DNA of 64,000 nt from GCA-2684655 sp045105235 (GTDB taxonomy: Bacteria > Planctomycetota > UBA1135 > UBA2386): assembly GCA_045105235.1 (NCBI GenBank), contig JBGCDH010000070.1, forward strand, positions 1-64,000. Direction: 5' to 3'. Numbering within the stretch: the first letter of the stretch is position 1; each line of letters starts with the position of its first letter. This document shows, piece by piece, positions 58,024 through 64,000 of the stretch. The translations under genes were made by a program, and so were the position numbers. The notes beneath the pieces were generated by a model. That model did not search any database and was not told the DNA's origin. It was given only the letters and a program-made list of their open reading frames with translations.

Positions 58024-59825
58024 CCGCGCCGCAAGGCGCGGCCGATGCGCCGCAGCTCGGGGCTGTCGAGTCCCGAGCGAATCGCGCTGGCGACCGCCTT
58101 GCGGGCTTCGTCGATGCGGCCGAGGTCGCGCAGGTAGCGGGCCCGGCCCTCAAACATGCGCACGTCAGCCGGACGATGCATCAGGGCGCGCTCTACCAGT
58201 TCGAGCGCCCGTTTGCTGTTGCCGCGGCGCGAGAACAGTTCCGCCATCTCGTAGAGCACATCCGGCTGCCCAGGCGAGACATCCAGCGCGGCCGCCAGCA
58301 AATCGAGCGCCTCATCGAGTTCGCCCAGGCGCCGCTTGGCGATCGCCGAGTAGTAGAGCGCCGGCCAAAACTCCGGCTGCAGGTGCAGCCAAAGCCGAAA
58401 CTCAGCAAGCGCCTGCTTGGGCGATCGGCCGCGCAGGCTGCGCTCCGTTGCCTTGGCGAACCGCGTCTCAAACTCGGCGACGTCAATCTGCAGCATCGCA
58501 CGCACAGCGCGATCGCGAATGCTTGGGTCGACGACGGCGCGCATGCCGGCGACGAGCTCGATGCGCGCTTCGCGCCGGCAGCCGCTCGCAAACAAGCAAA
58601 GGCCGAGGTAGACGCGGTCTTCGCCGGCAAGCAACGTGCGCAGGGTCAACAGAGCCTCGCGGATGCTGTCCGGCGCGCTGCGATCGTCCAGGTGCGCATG
58701 CAGGCACTCGAGCAGAACGCCACTGCCGCGGCCGCTCTCCCCCCACTCGGCAGCTCGGAGCGTGCGTTCGCGCAGCCGACGCAAACCGCGCTCAACAAAG
58801 CCCCAGGCGTCATCGACGCGATCCTCGGAAAACGACAGCTGCGCCAGGTGGGAGAAGAAGTCTGGGTGGCCGTCGACCACCAGCCCCTTTTCCCAGAGCC
58901 CGCGCGCCCCCACTGGATCACCACTGCGCGCCTTCAGGATGCCGAGACTCTCGAGCCCGCGCGACGGCGGTGGATCCAGGTGCGTGGAATACTCAAGCCA
59001 TGCGACGGCTCGATCCTCTTCGCCCATTTCGCTGAGCTGCTCGGCGACCGCGACGCAGGCTTCGCCGTCAAAGGGCTGCGCCGAATAGCAGCGATCGAGA
59101 AAACGGCGCGCGGTGTCACGGTCGAGGCGCGCGCCGTGCAAGCCGATCGCCATCGTGGCGTTGGCGACCCGCAGCGCGAGGCCGAACGTTGGATCCGCGA
59201 CAAGCGCGTCCGCGAACGGCCGAATCAACGCGTCGCGATCATCGGGAACGGCAATCTCAAGATCGCCGCTGAGCAGCATGGCGTTGTCGAGGCCGCGCAA
59301 GAAGTGACGAAAGGCATCGCCATGGCTCGTCAGCAGGCTCGCCGGCGGCTCTTGAAACGGGATCGACAGCAGCTTGGCCAGCCGCCGCGTGAGCTTCATC
59401 AGACCCGCAACCGGGTCCTGCGTCGACAGCACGGCCCCGGCCTTTTCGGTGACGAACTCGCCATCGTCATCGTCTTCGTTCCGAAACACGTGAAACTCGA
59501 CGTGCACACCGCCGTCGGCCGGCGCGATCTCGCCGCTGACCACCGCGTGAACCTGCACCTCTGCCGGCATCAGTTCGTAGGCCTCCGAGCGATCGGGCGG
59601 CGCCTCAAGCTGCACCCACGTCACCGGCCCGGACTCCGACGAAGTCTGCAGCTCAAGCATCGCACTGGGCCCAGCATGACCTTGATTGAGGACTTGGTGC
59701 ACGAAGTCGGGGATGCGACGACCAACAAGACCGGCATCAAGCTGCCCCCAATCGATCTCGTCCGCTGCCGCCAAGGGCAGGAACATGACCTCTGGGTCGC
59801 CGTAGTCGTCGTCCAGTTCGCTCAT
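58020..59825 (-). CDS. Large TPR-repeat protein, unknown function
   Basis: A 601-residue cytoplasmic protein (no signal peptide; MSELDDDYGDPEV). The N-terminal 150 residues are acidic and beta-like, with VQVHAVVSGEIAPADGGVHVEF. From about residue 190 it is tetratricopeptide-like throughout, with A-x-x-A-x-x-P spacing and repeat units such as SPKQALAEFRLWLHLQPEFWPALY and GNSKRALELVERALMHRPADV. TPR proteins mediate protein contacts, but no partner gene is obvious. It ends tail to tail with the propeller gene: the stop codons overlap in CTAG (58020-58023), and its last codons overlap a perfect 8-bp stem-loop, probably the partner's terminator. Confidence 0.85.
   Translation of the reverse strand: MSELDDDYGDPEVMFLPLAAADEIDWGQLDAGLVGRRIPDFVHQVLNQGHAGPSAMLELQTSSESGPVTWVQLEAPPDRSEAYELMPAEVQVHAVVSGEIAPADGGVHVEFHVFRNEDDDDGEFVTEKAGAVLSTQDPVAGLMKLTRRLAKLLSIPFQEPPASLLTSHGDAFRHFLRGLDNAMLLSGDLEIAVPDDRDALIRPFADALVADPTFGLALRVANATMAIGLHGARLDRDTARRFLDRCYSAQPFDGEACVAVAEQLSEMGEEDRAVAWLEYSTHLDPPPSRGLESLGILKARSGDPVGARGLWEKGLVVDGHPDFFSHLAQLSFSEDRVDDAWGFVERGLRRLRERTLRAAEWGESGRGSGVLLECLHAHLDDRSAPDSIREALLTLRTLLAGEDRVYLGLCLFASGCRREARIELVAGMRAVVDPSIRDRAVRAMLQIDVAEFETRFAKATERSLRGRSPKQALAEFRLWLHLQPEFWPALYYSAIAKRRLGELDEALDLLAAALDVSPGQPDVLYEMAELFSRRGNSKRALELVERALMHRPADVRMFEGRARYLRDLGRIDEARKAVASAIRSGLDSPELRRIGRALRRG
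58023..58042 (+). terminator. 8-bp stem with GCAA tetraloop at the convergent gene junction
   Basis: GCCGCGCC and GGCGCGGC pair perfectly around GCAA, a stable GNRA-type tetraloop. It begins at the last base of the propeller gene's TAG stop. It lies inside the last codons of the TPR gene on the other strand, so this terminator is also coding sequence. Confidence 0.55.
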
Positions 59826-59904
59826 TCTTGTCTGCTTACCTGACCTGTCTGCTGTGCCAGCCTTACAAAGGCGGCCCTACCCTGGCGGCCGTATCCAGAG
59901 AGCC

Positions 59905-60258
59905 TTACCCCGGCGGCCACGTAAGCGGTCGCCCCGCAAGAACATGCACGTGGAGATGGAAAACGGTCTGGCCGGCTCCCGCCCCGTTGTTGATGACCAC
60001 GCGGGTGCCGCCTGCGTCCACACCGAGATCACGGCTGATCTTGTTGGCGGTCAGCAGCAGGTGGCCGAGCAGCGTGGCGTCGTCTTCGGTCGCATCCGCC
60101 AGGGTCTCAATAGGCCGCTTGGGGATGACCAGAAAGTGCGTGGGAGCCTGCGGCGAAGCGTCGCGAAACGCCACGCAGCGATCATCCTCATGCAGCAGAT
60201 CCGCCGGGATCTCCCCTCGGAGGATCCGCGCGAACACATTCGTTGGATCGTAAGTCAA
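59905..60258 (-). CDS. HIT-family nucleotide hydrolase/transferase
   Basis: A protein of about 117 residues of the histidine-triad type. Members hydrolyse or transfer nucleoside phosphoramidates and similar phosphate bonds; many are nucleoside-phosphoramidase-like. The catalytic motif is HLHVHVL close to the C-terminus. The N-terminal FARILRGEIPADL is the typical opening. I prefer a TTG start at 60258, matching family length. A GTG at 60330 with an upstream AAGGG would give 141 residues with a non-conserved extension, so the choice is open. It is divergent from udk and follows the TPR gene by 79 bp on the same strand. Confidence 0.88.
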   Translation of the reverse strand: MTYDPTNVFARILRGEIPADLLHEDDRCVAFRDASPQAPTHFLVIPKRPIETLADATEDDATLLGHLLLTANKISRDLGVDAGGTRVVINNGAGAGQTVFHLHVHVLAGRPLTWPPG

Positions 60259-60428
60259 CCGGTGTTGCGCACCCGTGCGGCACGCGCCTGGGCACGTGTC
60301 GGAGAGTAAGCCGTCCAGCCCGCCCGCCACAAGCCCTTGGTGTGAATGCGGGGTGGCGAACGCCAGATCCTGCGGAATCCTCTACCTCATCAAGGCGCAC
60401 CAAGCCCAGCTGGAGCTATCCTGCTGCC

Positions 60429-61079
60429 ATGCAGCAAAAGCCGTTCGCCATCGCCATCGCCGGCGGATCCGGAAGCGGCAAGACCACGCTCGCACGACAC
60501 CTGCAGGCGTCGCTCACCGAGGCGCGCTGCGCCCTGCTGGAGCACGACTCGTACTACCGCGATCTTGCGCACCTGCCGGCCGCCGCCCGCAGCGCCAACA
60601 ACTTCGACCATCCAGACAGTCTGGAAAGCTCTTTGCTGGCTGAGCACGTCCGTGCCCTGCGCGCCGGCAAGAGCATCGAGCGCCCGGAATACGACTTCGT
60701 CACCCATACGCGCAAGGCAGGCAGCGAGCGCGTGCAGCCGCGCCCGGTGCTGCTGTGCGAGGGAATCCTGCTGCTCGCCGCGCCCGAACTCCGCAGCACC
60801 TTCGACCTGCGCGTCTTCGTCGACACCCCAGCCGATGTTCGCGCGCTGCGGCGCCTCGAGCGCGACATCGTCGAACGCGGCCGATCCATCACCTCGGTGA
60901 TGCGACAGTATTTTGCCACCGTTCGCCCCATGCACGAAGCGTACGTGGCCCCGTCCCGACGCAGCGCCGACATCGTGATCGACTGGCGCACGCCACTGGC
61001 CGAACAAGCCGAACAGGTGCAGCGCGCAATCGACGACGAGGGGCACCGCGGCGAACAGCACGGCGAGCCGCTGCGGTAA
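60429..61079 (+). CDS. udk: Uridine kinase-like phosphoribulokinase-fold enzyme
   Basis: A 216-residue cytoplasmic P-loop kinase. Walker A is GGSGSGKTT (residues 12-20), followed by LLEHDSYYRDL, the usual Asp-Ser-Tyr-Tyr of uridine kinases, and NFDHPDS. A lid region, ERDIVERGRS with SVMRQYFATVRPMHEAYV, follows. It phosphorylates uridine and cytidine for pyrimidine salvage, which complements carB-driven synthesis elsewhere in the genome. The frame opens at 60243; I chose the ATG at 60429 because the P-loop lies at the usual distance from it. A 6-bp stem-loop at 61103-61120 follows the stop. Confidence 0.92.
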   Translation: MQQKPFAIAIAGGSGSGKTTLARHLQASLTEARCALLEHDSYYRDLAHLPAAARSANNFDHPDSLESSLLAEHVRALRAGKSIERPEYDFVTHTRKAGSERVQPRPVLLCEGILLLAAPELRSTFDLRVFVDTPADVRALRRLERDIVERGRSITSVMRQYFATVRPMHEAYVAPSRRSADIVIDWRTPLAEQAEQVQRAIDDEGHRGEQHGEPLR

Positions 61080-61190
61080 AGGACGGCCTTCTACCCGCGT
61101 TACGCTGCTGCGGGGCAGCGCTATGGTCCCGACACCGGCAAGCGGCGCGGCCATTCCATCGCGCGGCCGGATCAGGAAGGAGAACCCCGC

Positions 61191-62294
61191 ATGCACGCCA
61201 ACGCCGTTTCGACCGCTCTGCTCTCATTAGCCCTTGCCCTTGGCTCCACCGCCGGCGAGCTCCATGCACAGGACATGCTCGGCGTCACCTACTCCGGCGC
61301 ACTCATCGCCGTCGACAGCCAAACGGGCGACGAACGCGCGATCGGCCCCGGACTGTTCGGCCAAAACTGCCTGTGCAGCGATGAGCAAGGAGCGCTCTGG
61401 ACCGTCAGCCGCGTCACACTTGGCACGCCGACCTACCTGCTGACTTCGATCCAGCCCGGTTCGCTCGCGCTGCAGGCGCAGCACGTCGTGCCCGACCTTC
61501 GCGGCTTGGCCGACGCGGGCAACGGCGAACTGTTCGCAGCAGAGTTTCAGCTCTCAGGGCCCTCGCTGCTGTCGCGAATCGACACCGCCACGGGAGCCCG
61601 CACCGTCATCGGCCCGATGGCTGCCAACGTCGAGGCGTTGGCCATGCACCAAGGCACGCTCTACGGCTACAGCACCGACGAAGGACTCGGCACCATCGAC
61701 ACGAGCGACGGCTCTTTCGCAGCGCTGTCGGCTTCGCCCGTGCTGATCGGCGCGCGGTGGCTGGCCACAAGCCCGGACGACCAGCTCATCGGCGGCGCCG
61801 TCGGCTACTACGAGTTTGACACGACGACGGGCTTTCCACTGCTCTACGCCAACGGCAGCAGTCAGCTGCGCGGCGCTGCGGTGAGCGGCTTGTCGCTCCC
61901 CTACGGCACCGGCTGCGGCGGCATCGAGCTTCGCTGCACCGGCAGCCTGAAGGCCGGCAGCTGGCTGACGACGCGTTCAACGGGCTACCCGCAAACGGGC
62001 GCACTCGTCGGCATTGGCGGCGCCATCCTGATCGGCACCAGCCGAACCGCGATCCAAGGGGTGCCGCTACCGTTCGACCTCGACCCGGTTCTCGGCACCA
62101 GCGGCTGCACGCTTCTGACCAGCTCCGAGGCATCCGAACTGTCCTTTACGACCGGCAGCGCCCCGAGCCTCTACCGGCCGATCGAGGTGCCGCTCGGCGT
62201 CGCCGGGCAGACGTTCTACGTGCAGCACGCGGGCTTCGACTTTGGCGGCAACTACTACTGGAGCAACGGCGTCGAGGTTCGCATCGGCAGCTAG
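61191..62294 (+). CDS. Secreted protein with shared C-terminal domain, unknown
   Basis: A 367-residue exported protein. It starts at ATG 61191 behind a strong AAGGAG ribosome site, and its signal peptide ends near GELHAQ. The middle reads like irregular six- or seven-bladed propeller strands (TLYGYSTDEGLGTIDTS, then GALIAVDSQTGDE near the start). The last ~135 residues (PYGTGCGGIEL to VEVRIGS) are a fourth copy, more diverged, of the C-terminal domain found in the Kelch, ELWxxDGT and large propeller proteins. It is the shortest of the four. No enzyme motif is seen. It is convergent with sppA. Confidence 0.82.
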   Translation: MHANAVSTALLSLALALGSTAGELHAQDMLGVTYSGALIAVDSQTGDERAIGPGLFGQNCLCSDEQGALWTVSRVTLGTPTYLLTSIQPGSLALQAQHVVPDLRGLADAGNGELFAAEFQLSGPSLLSRIDTATGARTVIGPMAANVEALAMHQGTLYGYSTDEGLGTIDTSDGSFAALSASPVLIGARWLATSPDDQLIGGAVGYYEFDTTTGFPLLYANGSSQLRGAAVSGLSLPYGTGCGGIELRCTGSLKAGSWLTTRSTGYPQTGALVGIGGAILIGTSRTAIQGVPLPFDLDPVLGTSGCTLLTSSEASELSFTTGSAPSLYRPIEVPLGVAGQTFYVQHAGFDFGGNYYWSNGVEVRIGS

Positions 62295-62339
62295 CTCGCG
62301 CTCGCTCGCGCCCGCTGCCGCCTGCCGCTGCGCTGCCGT

Positions 62340-64000
62340 TCAGCGCACCCGGAGGCCGGTCGGCAGCATCGCGTAGATGTTGAGCTCGCCTTCGCTGGTG
62401 AGCGCGTCCTTGAGCACCGTCAGCACTTCGCCAAAGCGGCCGAACTCGGCCAAGGCGGCGCGCAAGACGGCGCCGTCGGCGCTTGCAGCAATGCGTGCAT
62501 CAAACAGCGAGCCGAGCAGCGCGTCGGCGAACTTCTTTGGCTGCGGCACGTGCAGGATTTCGATATCGCCTTCGATCTCGGCGCTCTTGCGGATCATCGC
62601 GATGGCGTCGTGCACGCCCCCGATGCGGTCGACGAGGCCAAGCTCGAGCGCCTGCTCCCCCGACCAAACGCGGCCGCCGGCGACGGCGTCGACCTGCTCG
62701 GCGGTCTTGCCGCGCGACTTGGCGACGATCTTCAGGAAGCGATCGTAGACGCCGTCGACCATGCCCTGGATGCGCTCGCGAGCGTCCGGTGACCATGGCC
62801 GATCCATCGCGTCCATCATCGGGCCCTCATCGATGCGCACCATTTCGCTGTGCACACCGAGACGGCGCATCAGCGCACCTGGCTGGAAGCGCATGCCAAA
62901 CACGCCAATGGAGCCCGTGATCGTGCCGACCTCGGCCAGAATCGGTTCGCCGATCGCCGTGATCCAGTAGCCGCCGGAGGCAGCCAACTCACCCATCGAG
63001 AACACGACCGGCTTCTTGTCGGCGAGACGCTGCAGCGCCAGCCGAATGGCCTCACTGGCCGTGGCGGAGCCGCCCGGCGAGTTGATGCGCACGACGACAC
63101 CCTTGACGAGATCGTTGTCGGTGAGCTTGTCGAGCCGCTTGACGGTCGACCCGCTCACCATGCTGCCAGGGCTCGAGCCACTGCCATCGACGATCTGGCC
63201 GGCGAGGTGCACGACCACGATCTGAGGATCTTCAATCTCCTCTTCCTTGTCCGAGCGCATCATGCTCGAAATCATCGACATGAAGTCGCGGCGGCGCTTC
63301 TTCTTGCGCGGCGCGACGTCGTCCAGCTCAAAATCGTCGTCGCCACGAACCACGGCAAACGCCCGCTTGCTGCCCGTCCAAGGCACAAGACGATCGACCA
63401 GGCCAGCGAGCAACGCCTGCTCGGCCGTGAACATGCGCTGCGACTGCATTTCGCGCACCTTCTCCGGCGAGAGCCCGCGTCCCTTCGCAATCCGGCGAAC
63501 GATGTCGCTGTTCATCGAGGTCAGCATCGCCTCGTAGTGCTCGCGCAGGTGCGACGACATGGTCGGCAGCATGTAGGGCTCAACCGCCCCCTTAAACTCC
63601 CCGACCCGCGTCACCTCAACCTGCACGCCGAGCAGATCGAGCGCATCCTTGAAGTGCATCACGTTCATCGCCGGCGAACGCAGATCGAGGCCCGCCATGT
63701 CGGCCAGCAAGATGCGGTCGCACTGCGCCGCGATCTGGTAGGTGCCGATGCTGCCGCCTTCGAGGTAGCACGTAATGACCTTGCCGGCCGCGCGCACCTT
63801 TTGCATCGAGCGCTCGAGCTCGCGCTGCTGGGCGAGGTTGAGGCCAACGCCCGCCGACAGGTCGAGCAGGACCTCTTTGCCCTCGACTTCGGCCAGCTGG
63901 TCGACCAATTCGAGCAGCTTGAAGAACGACTTGGGCTGTGCGCCACCGCCGGTCAACAGCATCGTCGGGTCGAAGCCCGTCTCCGGCAAATCGGCGTAGC
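62340..64000 (-). CDS. sppA: Signal peptide peptidase SppA, 67K type (5' end beyond window)
   Basis: At least 553 residues of a membrane protease that degrades leftover signal peptides. It has the tandem-domain layout of the long SppA class. The N-terminal catalytic lysine is in GEFKGAVEPYML, and the nucleophile serine in GELAASGGYWI of the second domain. An insert rich in Lys and Arg (KKKRRRDFMSM) joins the domains. The reading frame is open to the window edge with no suitable start, so the 5' end and probable membrane anchor lie beyond 64000. It is convergent with the secreted protein at 61191. Many exported proteins nearby make such a peptidase sensible, but the link is general. Confidence 0.93.
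   Translation of the reverse strand, partial: YADLPETGFDPTMLLTGGGAQPKSFFKLLELVDQLAEVEGKEVLLDLSAGVGLNLAQQRELERSMQKVRAAGKVITCYLEGGSIGTYQIAAQCDRILLADMAGLDLRSPAMNVMHFKDALDLLGVQVEVTRVGEFKGAVEPYMLPTMSSHLREHYEAMLTSMNSDIVRRIAKGRGLSPEKVREMQSQRMFTAEQALLAGLVDRLVPWTGSKRAFAVVRGDDDFELDDVAPRKKKRRRDFMSMISSMMRSDKEEEIEDPQIVVVHLAGQIVDGSGSSPGSMVSGSTVKRLDKLTDNDLVKGVVVRINSPGGSATASEAIRLALQRLADKKPVVFSMGELAASGGYWITAIGEPILAEVGTITGSIGVFGMRFQPGALMRRLGVHSEMVRIDEGPMMDAMDRPWSPDARERIQGMVDGVYDRFLKIVAKSRGKTAEQVDAVAGGRVWSGEQALELGLVDRIGGVHDAIAMIRKSAEIEGDIEILHVPQPKKFADALLGSLFDARIAASADGAVLRAALAEFGRFGEVLTVLKDALTSEGELNIYAMLPTGLRVR

Noticed and set aside
58176..59843. 555-codon plus-strand frame opposite the TPR gene
   Set aside because: The minus strand has regular TPR spacing and a natural start. 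The plus frame is Arg-, Gln- and His-rich without motifs.

Overview
The window looks like a chromosome segment of a GC-rich member of the Planctomycetota, probably from the lineages whose genomes are full of secreted beta-propeller proteins. I base this on the gene content, not on any database search. The clues are a formylglycine sulfatase, papain-like and matrixin proteases with signal peptides, two DUF1111/DHOR di-haem proteins, a MoxR/DUF58/Bat island, giant secreted proteins of unknown family, and four secreted proteins that share one C-terminal domain. No tRNA, rRNA, CRISPR array, prophage or intact insertion sequence was recognised.

Layout. 1-285 is a 107-bp tandem repeat in front of carB (481-3795). 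3870-8987 reads leftward: a wax-synthase-type MBOAT acyltransferase with a small membrane partner, then a matrixin lipoprotein and two di-haem proteins. 9283-17244 reads rightward: a transaldolase and a 2124-residue secreted protein. 17245-17966 is a degenerate stretch with decayed open frames. From 35012 down to 17967 every gene is on the minus strand, mostly with overlapping or closely spaced ends. In order of transcription these are: ECF sigma factor, anti-sigma factor, Spy-like protein, GspL/PilM-N-like and GspM/PilO-like platform proteins, a lipoprotein, a coiled-coil protein with a RelE-like tail, Aat, a 1392-residue BatD-like giant, MoxR, DUF58, a DUF4381-like protein, two VWA (Bat) proteins, a DUF2809 protein and a small helical exported protein. 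ribBA (35156-36409) is also on the minus strand and is divergent from a sulfatase at 36583.

38480-64000 is rich in exported proteins. It holds a Kelch protein, a TetR-controlled RND efflux operon (regulator, adaptor, pump, outer-membrane channel) with matching palindromic operators before both transcription units, a 17-repeat ELWxxDGT protein preceded by the decayed 3' end of a paralogue, an RCC1/PKD lipoprotein, divergent papain-like and membrane-anchored trypsin-like proteases, a large propeller protein convergent with a TPR protein (stop codons overlap), a HIT protein, uridine kinase, a fourth shared-tail secreted protein, and sppA running off the right edge.

How the parts may fit together. 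Exported proteins with a common tail, proteases, a signal peptide peptidase, a two-gene piece of a type II secretion or type IV pilus platform, and a MoxR/Bat chaperone-like island all point to an organism that invests heavily in envelope traffic. The most unusual items are the sigma-factor-led GspL/GspM module, the two giants, the RelE-like tail on a coiled-coil protein, the shared C-terminal domain and the gene remnant at 46.5 kb. Functional links between them are inference.
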